Made by a program: the position numbers and the translations under genes. A stretch of DNA of 64,000 nt from Volvox africanus (lineage: Eukaryota > Chlorophyta > Chlorophyceae > Chlamydomonadales > Volvocaceae): positions 4,819,001 to 4,883,000 of the forward strand of contig BSDZ01000004.1 in NCBI GenBank assembly GCA_030268105.1. Direction: 5' to 3'. The notes beneath the pieces are model-generated. The model worked only from the letters and a program-made list of their open reading frames with translations, was not told the DNA's origin and searched no databases. Position 1 is the stretch's first letter. Each line of letters opens with the position of its first letter. Below, piece by piece: positions 36,242 through 48,000 of this stretch.

Positions 36242-39200
36242 ATGCTCAACGTGATAACATGTAATGTTTCTGGAGTCACGGGGTCTTGGCCGCCAGGCTT
36301 AGCCAATGTCGCCCGCACCGGTCGCGGCAGTCTATGTCCTCCCGTGGCATGCTGTGCCAGCGTGACAGGCGCAGGGTGCAGCTCCGAGGACCTTCATCTT
36401 GGCGGCTTCATGTGGCCCTCGCGTCAGCTTGTCTCTTCACCCCACCGTCCCGCGCCGGCGCCAGTGCTCCGGAACCGTAACGTCCGCAGGTGGCGTGCCA
36501 CCTTTCCCTCGCTGCATGTGCCTTCCTCCGGGTCGCTCTCTGCTGCTCCTGGAGCTGCCGCCAGCTGCTCACAACTCATGACCACCTGGGGAAGATGCAT
36601 CCCCCGGAAGATTTCAGGAGAAGGGGGAAGTTACCCATACACCCACGGCAGTAGCAAAAGCAGCAACAGCAGAATTATAGGCAGCCGATTTACATCCATT
36701 GACCGCAGCCAGGGGGTCGCGGTGTGCCGTGCCGGCGTACTCGAGGGTTTTTCCGGCGTCTCCAACTTAATGGCGCCGGAGTTCGCGACCGTGTTCTCCG
36801 CGATAATCGCCATTACGTCCGTCAGCATCAACCTGTACGGCGGGCTGCTGACGGAGAAACGGCGGGCGGAACTGGCGCGAGAGGTGCGTGCATGTATGTG
36901 TTTGTAAATATGTTTGTGTGCGCGCGCGTTTGGCCGTGTGATAGAAAGGGTGGGTCCTCGAGGGCACTTAAACGGTTAGGGTTGAGGCAAGGCAAGTGAC
37001 ATCCCGCGATGCCGTCCGAAGCCAGGGGCACAGACACGCACCGTTAGTGTGTGTTTTACCCCTTCCCTCTCTCGTTTATCCACTCGCCCCCCCTTTATAG
37101 CTGCAGGAGGAAGTCACCCGAATACTCGAAAATGATAAGAATTCCCTCAAATGTCATAAGTATGTAATTGATCCATTTGTTTATTTACTTCTGCGGATTA
37201 CTTTGTGTATATGCATGCATGTATGTACCCCCTCCACCCACTCCCTGCCGGGCCCCACAGGTGGAACGCGAGCGCCAGGCGATGGCTGCTCAGGACGAGG
37301 AGCGCTCCGTGGTGGCTCGCTACCGGGGGCCGCTGCTGGAGGCCACGGTGGACCTTGAGGCGCGGCTGTATCACATCGCCACACTGACCGGGGAATGGCG
37401 CAGTGGGGACGTGGTATGTGAGGAGGAGGTGGTGTACACGCTGTTCACGCTGGCGCAGGTGTGCGACTACAGGGAGGGAGGGAAGGGGGCGGGGGTTTGG
37501 GGGCTGGGGGATGAGGCGGCGTGGTAGGCGTTTGGGAATCGAAGCCGTGCCGGTGAGGCAGTGGAAATCCGCTCCACCCGGTCGGGGGTCACCCTCACTG
37601 ACTGACTGACTATGATACTGATACAGAAGCGGATGGTGGGGGGGTCTGTTCGGACGGTGCGGGTATCTATCGGCCGTCCCCGCGCAGCCAGGAACGGCCT
37701 CTTCTTTGGCAGAGGGAATGTACCTGAGGCCTCTCCCCCGACTGCCGGTGTGTGTTTCACCACCCGGCCGGGGTCGGGTCACCGCGTGGTCACTTCGTTA
37801 TGCAGTGGCTGGGGTTTCTGGAAGTCATACGGCGCGAGGGACCCCGAGAGAGGTCCTTTCTGCAGCGTGGCGGGGGATCACCGGCAGTGGACGGGGCAGG
37901 TGGAGGAGGTGGCGCCGACACACTGACAAGCTTGGTGGAGGGTTTCCGGTTCGTCTTGTCCGCGCATCCCTCCACGTTGAGGAAATGGTGAGCGATCCAT
38001 GGGAGGAAGAAGGGGAGGAAGGAAAAGGGAGGAAGGGGGGGGGAGAGGAAGGGGGGGAGGAAGAGGAGGGGGAGGAAGGGGGGGAGGAAGAGGAGGGGGA
38101 GGAAAGGGGGGGGGAGGAAGAGGGTGGCAGAGGAAAGGGGGGGAGAGGAAGGGGTTACCGCCATCATCCACCTCCTGGGCCCGCCTTTCCTGCTGCAGGT
38201 ACGAGCAGGGCCCAGACCGCGAGCACCCCGGCTGCCGCTCACGTGCCATGATGCTCCGCGGCACACCCGCGCTGCCCGAAGGCTGGCTGGGCGCTGAGGG
38301 ATACGGCCGGGGGCCTTTGCAGGAGCGGCCGCCACCGCTGACAGACAGGTTGCAACAGCCGGGTTCCGCAAACTCGGTTCCACGGCTGCTCAGCGGTGGC
38401 AGGGGCGGCAGCAGCAGTGCCGCCGTACCGTATGGCCGTGAGCCACGTGGAGCGGCGGCGCCCCCACTCTGGATCTCGGGTGAACGTGACGGGGCGGTGC
38501 CGCCGCCGACCAAGCCGGTGGTGTTACGGCGCCGAAGCGGCCCGGGGCCGGTGTCTGGAGGGCTGGGTGCGGGTAACCGGGTAACCGGGGACTCGGAGCT
38601 GCTGATCGGTGGGTGTGTCGTACCATGCCGGTGTAGCGGTGCGGGCACACACTCGTACACCACGTTGTTTGTTAGTCCCTGTCCTGTTTTCCGAGCACGA
38701 CACCCCTCAATGAGGGAGAGGGAGGGAAGGGGGTAAAGGGGAGGGAAGGGGAGGGAGGGTGTAGCAAAGGAGGCTGTGAGGTGTGCAGACGAAGTCGGAC
38801 GGGGCCGGGTGGTGCCTGCCAGGAAGTCCTCCACCAGGCATCTCCGCGGCAGGAGCTCCGAAAAAAGGATTTCCAGCTTCCCAGGTCCCCCGGCAGGTAG
38901 CGCAAATAGACACAGACCAAACCGAACTCCGTTGCAGTTACCTCCCTCCCCTTTTTGGGTTGGTGGATATCAACGTTTTCTCGCCCTCCCCTCCCCTCCC
39001 CCCAAATCACCCTAAAATCCTTGCAGGCAGTTTGGACGAGCACGATCTAGAGGCGGCTGGGCTTGGGTTGCCTGATTTGGACATCGGGTCTGATCTGGGC
39101 CAGCTCCTGACTGGGGCCCGAGCCGGCGCCGCAGCTTCGGCCGTTGCCGGTCGACCGTTGCCGTTGCCATCAGTAAGTAGTGGCTTGGATGGCGCCACCT

Positions 39201-41925
39201 CCGCCGCCTCGGCGACAGCGACTGGAGCTGGAGTCGTGGGTTCAGGCGATTTCTTCGTGGGCAGCCTGGGCAGCTTCACGACTCTTAGCAGCCTCAGTAG
39301 CTTCGATGAAGGGTCGCCCCCTGCTCCAGCTGATAACGGCGCCCTGGTCGCCCGGCGGTCTGCACCGCGGGACGTCTTCCACATCTCCCGCGGCGCTCAA
39401 CGATCTATCGGATCCATGATGGTCGTAACACCCATGGGTCAGTGGAGGGAGGGAGGGAGGGATGGGGTCAGTGGAGGGAGGGAGGGAGGGATGGGGTCAG
39501 CTTCCTGCTTCCTGCTTCCTGCTCTCCAAGCCTGCCTCATCCCGCTGGGCAGCTCGGTTGCAGCTGCACCATCACAATGTTGAACGCATCATAGTTTCTG
39601 TCTTTCTGTACAACATTTGATATCGACGTGACGTGTGTGTTTCGGTGAAACTTGATGCTTCGTGTCTTTTCGTTGGTTCCGCACCCCGCCTATTCCCATG
39701 TCGCTCATTCCTCCCTTTCTCTGCCCCTTCCTCCCCCCTTTTACAAATCAAACACGCACACACGCAGGTGCCAGCCGCCACTACACCCTCAGCTACGGGG
39801 ACTTCTACGACAGGTGCGGGGTGCGGGGTCGGGGCTTTGGTGCACTGAGAGGCACTGCGGGTTACTGGGAGTGGCGGTCCCCTGTGTGCAGCGGCAACGA
39901 CCAGTACCTGTCATGTAACCTTCGTAGTCCTCATCGCGCCGCATGTAGTGGCCGCTATCCCTCCCTCCCTCAGCAGTCGGGCGCACGGGCAGAGTCCTCA
40001 TCATGGGGGTTGGGGGGTGTCAGTGCTCTCCCGGTATGCTCCCGGGTAGACCTGCTGCCTTTGCCTCCCTATATCCGTACAGATACTACAAGGACGACTT
40101 CTTCGGCAGCTGGCTGCGTCCCGTACATACGGACATATTGGCGCTGGTGGGAGGTCGCATGTGGCAGGGGCAGGGGCCCTTCCCCCTTAACAGGTGGGTC
40201 ATCAAGGGGTCGCTGAAATGGGAGGATGGGGCGGGTTGGGGGATTTCTTAGTCATGAGGGCCGCAACCACCTGGTTGAGAGGATGCGACGCCATTTACCA
40301 ACTGCTGCTATTATAACTTTTTTCTCTCCCCGTATTTTGTTCTCAGAGATCCGCCCGCTTGGTCGCTCCCCCCCCTCTCTCTCTCTGTTCTCCAAAAGTA
40401 TTGCGGCCGCCAAAAGGTGCCGAGCAATACATGCATCATGGCATATGGACATTGCAATCACCTTTACTATTTGCGTGCGCACGCGCATGTTTGTTTTGCT
40501 TCCACTACCACCACCACCACCATTTGGAAACCTGGGATGCGCCATCACCGTGTGTCACCCCGTCTCGCGGGTTGCGTGTGACGTGACGTGACGTGACGTG
40601 ACGTGACGTAAGGTGCGAGTCCTATGGCCATCGCTTTGGCGGGTGTGAATCTGTATGCGGCCGCGCAGCCCACGAGGGATTAGATCCCCCATCGGCGCCT
40701 GCGGAGCCCTTACCCATGACAGCACTCCATTGCCCTGGCCCCCGCCTCCCCGATCAACCCTAGGTGGACGCGTCTGCTTCTGCTGCAGCAGCTCTTGGTG
40801 GAAACCATCGACCTGCTCGACCCCGCAGGCGTGCGGATTCCGGCCAATCGCCGTGTCGTACTGGCGCCGGTATCATACATGCTGGCTCCGGAGCTGGAGA
40901 CGTACAGGTAAAAGACCGCTCTGAAGCCCAGCACTTTCCTCAGCATGGACTTCACACATGTCCGGCTTTGACGTGTTGGCGTGATGTCCTCCCAGCCCTC
41001 CCCCTCCTGCGTGTCCACCCCCGAAACCCATCCCCGATTCACCCGGTGTGTTTTGTACGGCTCCTTATGCTCCCTTTTTGGATGAACATTTAGATTGATA
41101 AATTGGTGACGGAGTTGATATTGAATTGCCGAAATACCGAACGACCGTATGCGTTCCCCCGCAATGATCGATGTCTGTCCCGCACCCGGCACTGAGCACC
41201 CAGCGCCCGGAGGATGAAGGTACTCTTCGTGCCGTGTATTATCCTTTTTGCCCCCCCACCATCCCCTGCTCCGGCATCTCTCTTTTTCTCTCTGGTAAAC
41301 CGTATGCCGTACCCCGCAGCCCCTGTCCCTACCCCTGTAAACGGACTTGCCCTATCCGCCCTCAGTGCCTCTTAAAGGCCGGGCGCCCTTTTCTCCTGCC
41401 CTTGACAACTTGGCTGCAATGCTGTGGAAGCGCTGTTCATGTCACTGAAGCTACTCATCCCGGTCCTTACTCCCTGCCTCCCCCTTCATGACCAGGGCCC
41501 GGATGAGAGACATGAGCCAGCTGGAATCACCGCTGTTGATGCAGCAGCTGCAGAACAGCCAGGCGGACGGACCCATGGGTCGGTTGCTGGGCTGGCTGCG
41601 GAGCGTCGCTGCCGCCACCTTCACCTCCATCTCCACGACGTCTTTGCCCAAGCAACCGGGCTCAGCTGGCGCCCCCCCCGAGTCCGCGTCCCGCCTCTAC
41701 TTGGGCAGAGACGCCTCCTATGCCACCACCACCAACTACTACAACAACACAACCAACAACAGCAACGGCGTCCTCGCTGGTCCATCGGCAGCAGGGGCTG
41801 CTGCTAACCAATCGCCAACCAATGGCACGGAGGGCCCTGAGGTACAACAGCGCCAGCCGCAGCAGGTGGTGCGGAGCGCTGGAGGTGGTGGAGGCGTTGA
41901 TGCTGATGGCCCGACCCAGCGATGA
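36242..41925 (+). CDS. Uncharacterised conserved protein with one membrane segment and charged helix
   Basis: Nine exons: 36242-36883, 37261-37458, 37806-37987, 38199-38608, 39027-39437, 39768-39813, 40083-40193, 40764-40907 and 41496-41925, in phase, giving 857 residues. The frame stays open upstream to 36173, but 36242 is the first ATG. Residues 1-170 look like an organelle-targeting or unstructured region. A hydrophobic segment (FATVFSAIIAITSVSINLYGG, about 178-198) is followed by a charged helix (LLTEKRRAELAREVERERQ). Then comes a core that resembles an uncharacterised family found in bacteria, plants and algae: RYRGPLLEATVDLEARLYHI, TLFTLAQWLGFLEVIRREG, ISRGAQRSIGSMM, DDFFGSWLRPVHTDI and LLLQQLLVETIDLLDP. 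Two low-complexity inserts (exons 4-5) interrupt the core, and a Ser/Asn/Gln-rich tail follows it. I know no function for the family. A 46-base exon (39768-39813) is supported by phase and by the sequence on both sides. Confidence 0.8.
37990..38155. repeat. Polypurine GGA/GGGGGA repeat in an intron
   Basis: The tract fills most of intron 3 (37988-38198) of the uncharacterised gene. The opposite strand is C-rich. Long frames through it are proline or glycine/glutamate runs without gene character. Confidence 0.95.
39438..39500 (+). repeat. 29-base duplication at a 5' splice site
   Basis: The donor region of exon 5 (GT at 39438) is followed by two near-identical GTCAGTGGAGGGAGGG-type units, which repeat the GGGTCAG donor context about 30 and 59 bases downstream. 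Short CTTCCTG repeats follow. Confidence 0.8.
40576..40610. repeat. (GTGAC)n pentanucleotide repeat in an intron
   Basis: About six to seven GTGAC/ACGTG copies lie in intron 7 (40194-40763) of the uncharacterised gene. Each unit junction creates an ACGTG core like that bound by bZIP factors. Confidence 0.93.
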
Positions 41926-44900
41926 GTCATAAATACACACGAGTCATACACAAAATCGGGTTGGGAGAGAGAGGCGGGGTTGAGAGACACACTTGAGTGC
42001 GAGTCGCGACATCGGGATCGGGCCCACCTGGTGTGCCCGATCTAGGGGGCTACTTGGGAACCTCGTATTTTGGCCATATAGCCTTTGAGTGCGAGGTGTG
42101 ACAGGCTGCGAGGGGAGTGCAGGTGAAAACGTACTTACGTAATGTGGTGATGGCTCGATTGGGGTTGCTAACCTGAGTAGGTCCAGGGGGAGAGGGGGGG
42201 AAGGGGGTGTCATACACACGTGCCAGTTGCCAACTCATCCGGCTTGATGGTGGAGGGGCAGTTCCCGCCGAGAACGGCGGCCTCCACCTCCAACTCCACC
42301 TCCACCTCCACACCTAACCCCACCCCCACGCGCCAAGAGAGAGTGCCATTATGTATCCATGATGTGGATACACGTATGTATGTATTTATGTATGTATGTA
42401 TGTAGGCAGGCTATATAGGCTATCTATGTATACGTGTCGGCGCTGTCTACTCCGCTGTACGGAAGTTGACAGCCGTACGTTATGAAGGTGCTTCCCTTCG
42501 TGTGCTAGTAGGGCTCCCTGCACTCGGGCTCTGTCCGGGGGGGTGACGGCGGAAGCGGCATCCGTATCTGGACTCAGTGTCGTTAGAACCTGGTGTGGGT
42601 TTGCTTACTGAAGGAGCCAGCAGCGCCGCAGCAGGAGGAGGTATAGGTATGTTCGTCCCAAGGTGGTTGCCACGTACGGCATTGGGCGTGATCTGATTCT
42701 TTATGCTTTATCTCGGTTTCTTGCTTGCCTGTTTCGCAAAACCCAAACCCATCTCGATCTGTCAGTCGATCTGTCAGTCGGTCTGTCAGTCGGTCTGTGC
42801 GTGCTCCTAGCGACCTCTTACCGTTCCTGGATGAAGGCTGATGGCCCCCCGGCCCCTCCCCCCGGCCGGGGTGAATTACCTCCTACTTCTTACGGAAGAG
42901 TGGTACTCGGGTTGCCAAATCTTCCGTACGTCTACCGTACCTCTGCAGTACTCGTGCTGTGCCTCTCGTGTTTTCGTATTGACCATAGTGCTGCCGGGCG
43001 TTTGCCCGTAAATGCTATATTAGTCAGGGTGTGAGACTCCAACCTAGCCCGCTGGGAGGGGCTGTTAGGGGGGATGACGGCGCAGTGCAGGTGGGACCAG
43101 AGATGCGACGCGGAGCGCAAGAAATGTACTTCAGTGCTCCTCAGTACTTCAGCCGCCACAGGATTATGGGTTGACGTTTTGCTCACCACGGGAGAGCAAG
43201 CCACCAGGGGGGGCCGTCCAAATGATCACTCCATATCGGGGGCGAGTTGCTTTCTTATCGGACCGGCTCATAGCGGAATTCCTCGCACCGCACTGTTGTC
43301 GCCCTGCTCGCTCTAATGGAGCGCTTTGTGTATGGGCGACAACGATAGGGGCGGCTGGATGCAGCTTTTGGTTGTAGATAGCGGTGCGATGCCAGTGGTT
43401 TTGTGCTATAGTGTATGTGAGACGCTTGTGTGCCCTCGCTGGTCGGCATATTGAGATGTGTGTTTATCTGTGTATGTGCTTGTATATGTGTGTATGTGTG
43501 AGCAAGTATATATGTAGTCGGTGGGTATTATCAACGGCGCGGCGATCACCAATGAGACTCGGCACAGCTGAGTTCGGCAACACCGGTAAATGCGAGATGT
43601 CTCATTTACCTCTGGCATCTTTGTTGTCGGGAAGAGGGGCTTTATTGTTCTTATTTGTTTGGGGTGGGAAGGGGGGGACGTCCAGCTCTTGCAGAAAGGC
43701 GGGACGCCTGAGGGGGCCCCGCGCCCCCCTCCCTTTCCAATCCCCGCGCACCCCACGTACAACACATAGAGATACGTCGCAACCATTTCGGCATTGACTT
43801 TCGTCATTTCGTCCAAAACGCCCATTAGGGGCTGCCGATGCGTACTGTACATCTGTGTGCCTGTGGATGAGTGTGCGTGCGCTGCCCCGAACGGCTTCTG
43901 GATATGGCGTAATGTGGAGCCCGATGCTGCCCCGTGCGGCATGTGGATAAGAGGTGCGACCCCCAAATTTTTTCATATATAATTATTTTTCCTTCCTACG
44001 CGTAGGCGGAGGCGGGGTGGGGCAAGAAGGGCAGTGCCTGTTGCCGCTGGTGCCGCTGCTGGCGGTCAACTATGAGTGCGTCAGCGTTTAAGCATGAAAA
44101 TTTCTATCTTTTGTCTCTCAATACCGCTGATGCATGTGAAGCTATTTGCTACAAAATTGCCCGTAACGGGTAGATCCCCTGACCAACCGACTACGACTCC
44201 TTCATACTACACGACTGGATGGAGAGGCGGAGAGATGGGCGTAGCCCCAGCTACGGTGATGAGCTTACAGGCAGGAAGAATACGGCCAGATGCAGACGCA
44301 AGTCTTCCTTGTACATGCTTCGTGTGTGGGCAGGGCGTGGGGTCGTGCCTCCCGCCCTGGTTGGCGTCTGCCCGAGCCTCACTCGCCCAATACACAGATA
44401 CTCATGTAGGGAGCCACGTACACCTTAACACAGTCGCTGATCCGGTCACCCATAATACCAGTCCATCGACAAATTGAGTGCGACAAACACATTTTCCGAA
44501 CGAACCGGCCACTCGCTGCATGGATTCTCCCCCTTCCTCCTTCCCTCGCCACCTCCTCCCCTGACGACGCTTCGCAATCCTCCCAGCTGACCGTCAGAGC
44601 TCCCCCTTTCCTGCTTTCCGTCTGCGCCGTACATATGCCGCTGTGTATCATTCTGCCGAACCCCGCCCCCCGGGGCGGTGGTATGCACCTCTCTTTTTCC
44701 AGACGACGATCGCCATATCCTGACAACGGACTCAACTGACAACGGACTTAACTGACCAGAACCCGGCCGCTCGCTAACGGACTAATCGGACTAATATAGT
44801 AAGGATTATTATTGGGGGGACAGATGCGACCTGCTGCGGCTTGCGCGGCAGGTATACCTGCTGGGGTGACGGTTCACCGGGTTGCACGTGAGTGTGTGTT

Positions 44901-45036
44901 CGTGTGTGTGTTGGGGAGGAAGGTATCTGATAGTGCCTAATGTATGTATGTAGGCCGATTTCGGTGGCGACGAGCACACACAGATGCACATACCCTGCTG
45001 GACCCTGCTGCTGCTTCTCCCGGCCAGGACGGCTCC
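41926..45036. other. Intergenic stretch between convergent genes, about 3.1 kb
   Basis: It separates the 3' ends of the uncharacterised gene (+) and the amidase gene (-). It contains a (TATG)n tract near 42376-42404, a 12-base CTGTCAGTCGGT-type repeat near 42758-42800 and GT-rich tracts near 43470. TTACA at 44265-44269 could be an amidase polyadenylation signal, but it is about 770 bases from the stop. No gene is supported. Confidence 0.5.
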
Positions 45037-48000
45037 TCACAACCCACGCATCTCCCCGGTGAGGGGGTTGAGGAACACAGCAGGGCGGTGATCGGTCCCT
45101 CCCCGTGCAACGACACGTGCAATAGCTGGGGTGCCCCCTCCTGCTGCTTCCCCTGCTTCTCCTCCTGCTACTGATGGTGGTGGTGATGGCGGCGGCGACA
45201 GTGTGGACGCGAACCTCCTTTTAAGCGCGACCTGCGTTAAACATCGTCCAAACGTTCCGCCCATAGGGCCCATTGACATCCCATCATGGTGAGCGGTGGG
45301 CACTTTAGCTCACGAAGGGTTTCGAATCGGACGGACGTGTGCAGATGCACGCACATCGCGAGGCCTGTAAGATGTACTCCTCCCCTACCCCCCCTCCGCT
45401 GGCCCCCGGATCCCATTCCCCCCCCCTTCCCGAACAAATACACACAAATGTGCGCGCGCGATCCCCATTCCTCTGTTTGTCTTCCCCCCGTATGATGTAC
45501 GAAAACACACGCGGACCCACCTCGAGCACTGCCCCGACTCGCAGCAGGGTCGCCTCTTGCAGCGGGCGCCCAAGCAGCTGCAGCCCTACTGGTAGGAAGG
45601 CCCCAGCAGAGTCGTGGCAGCCGGCAGATGCCGGGGCGGTCGTGGATGGATTCCCCACCGCCGTCACCCCAGCCCCGACAGCAGTGGTACCAGTCGCAAC
45701 GGGGTCCCACCCCCGCTGCTGCTGTTGCTGCTGCTGCCTATCTTGCACCTGCCTTCGCTGCCGCTGCCCCTGCTGCCTCCGCTGGTGCTCCAGGTCCTCT
45801 TCCGGAGGTACCCACCCCACGGGTAGGGAGATGGCGGGGAGCCCCAACATGTTGGCGGCCACCACGAACCGCATCACCCGGCTCACCTGGGCGCAGACGA
45901 GGGACACGGGGAGCGGCAACAGCAGGCGGTGGCGGCAGGCCATTGTCGTCCGGGAAGTACGGCGAGTAAATCTCGCACTTCTCACACTCTCGCACTTCTC
46001 ACACCGGAGGCCCTATTAACGTACGGGCGAAGGAACGTAAGCAGGGGGGCACATGGCGCACTCTTTTGCCGCCAAATTACGGATACCAGGGGACCCGAAC
46101 AGCTCGGTACGGTCGGTGAAGACCGCGGCGGCCGCACACCTGGCGCAAGTTGCTCTCCCCTGGAGCGCTCCAGAAGCCCAGAGCGGCCAACCGGGACGAA
46201 GGGAGCCGAGGGGATCAGGAAGGGGTGCAGGGGTGTGGAGAGAGGATGGGTCGGAGTCCGTGGAGTGGGAGGGTGGAGCAGGTGATAAGAGTTGGGCGGA
46301 CGTGGCAGCAGAAGCTTGAGCTCAGGGGTCAAAGACATGGATATCATATCATATCATATCATATCATATCATATCATATCATATCATATCATATCATATT
46401 GTACTGCATTGTAATATATTACCACTCACCCCCCTGGAGCGCCTGCGGGTGGATCCTCGGTGCCGGAATCGGCGTTGTGGGGGTAACGATTAAATGTACC
46501 TGAGCTCACATACACACACACACACACATATGAAACCGGCGACTCAATACTTAACACCTTAACCAGTGCCGGTGCGCGCGCCAACACGTTACCATACGAC
46601 GTATTACTTAACGCGTGTGTATTTCAGGACTTGGGATATCTGGCTTCCCAGCGGCACTTGGGGGTAGACACTATATGGGGGTTGGGCATGTACGGTTAGG
46701 GCGGGGGGGGGGGTTCTCGCCGGTGGCTTGTTGGAGCCGAGGTGGGGTGGGGTAGGTGGGGCAGGAGGGGTGTTCCGGAGGCTGTATCAACGGGCGGACC
46801 CACGGGTCGGTGGGCCAAGATATCCGGTCTCCCTTCCACAGGGCCAGAGCCACTTACCTTGCTAAGTACTTGCCGGAAATGGACATTGGCACGGGCCCTG
46901 ATTCGCTGGGCCTTATGGTGGGAGATGGGATGAGGGCGGATAGGGGAATGTGAGGGGGGAAGACAGGAGGCAGGTGCGCGGGGGGGAAGTAACGGACCTA
47001 ACCCATAACCGCCAGAGGGTGCTACGTTTTAGGTTTAGATATACTAAAGCCTGTGTAAATACAATGGGAAAGTGTACGACGTCGTACATCGTATCAAAAC
47101 GTGAGGGGAAAGGGAAGGAGATACGAAGGTAGTTTGTGTGTATGTTTAGTAATCCTTTGTCCACAGGGGCCGCTTAGCCCAGCGTCGCTTGCAGCAGGAT
47201 CTGCGGAGGGAGCTCGGTACGGCAGAAGGCGATAGTGGCAAACCGCGTCTGTCTCTAGCGCCTCAAGACAGGTATATGTTGCCCCCTGGAGGTGGGGGTG
47301 GAGGTGGGGGTGGGGATGGAGGTGGGGATGGAGGTGGAGGGCAGGAAAGGAGAGGGAAGGGGGATACCTTCCTTTGCCGTCTGCTCGTAAGCCTTCCCTT
47401 GTTACTGCTGGAGCCACGGCCCAACCGCCCCATCCAACCACCGGAACCGCCCAACCTACAGCCACCTACCTGCAGATAATCCGCGGGGCACCAAAACCGG
47501 GCGTTGGATAGAGCTAGCCGTACATCCGGGTTGAAGTCGCAGCGGAGGCTGGGGCTATCGTACCGCTCCTGACCGAGCAAACCCAACAAGTGGACGAAGG
47601 AAGCGGACGAAGGATGTGGGCGGGACGTAAATCAGCTTTTGAGTTTATCAATTTGATGGACAATGGTGAAGTCGGGCCTGGCACAAGAGTCGACATGGAT
47701 GGGGATCACAAAACCCTGCATAGCTGTTTGTGTGTGTGAGAGGGGACGCATAGACCCGACCGTACATGCTTAAGCAGGTACGGCTCCGTCTGGCGACTAG
47801 CTAACAGGGACCAACCAACATGCGTACGGAGAGCAGCAAGAGATGCTGGCCCCAACAAAACGGGCGCAACAGACTGCAAACCAGACACAACCCACAACCT
47901 ACAAGGGAAACGAATTCTGGTTATTTACGTTCGGTACCCTGAACAAGAGATATGCCGTACCCTGAAGTTGTGCAGCATCTCGCTCACGATGGTGACCGTG

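Noticed and set aside
43990..44090. Short open segment ending in a stop (QCLLPLVPLLAVNYECVSV), which could be a terminal exon
   Set aside because: No matching upstream exon with the right phase was found, and the preceding gene already has a good terminal exon at 41496-41925.
46030..46135. Alternative amidase exon frame containing [14 protein letters not shown]
   Set aside because: It superficially resembled the TPT motif, but the true match ([14 protein letters not shown]) is encoded at 46430-46499 and fits the phase with the microexon at 46140-46159.
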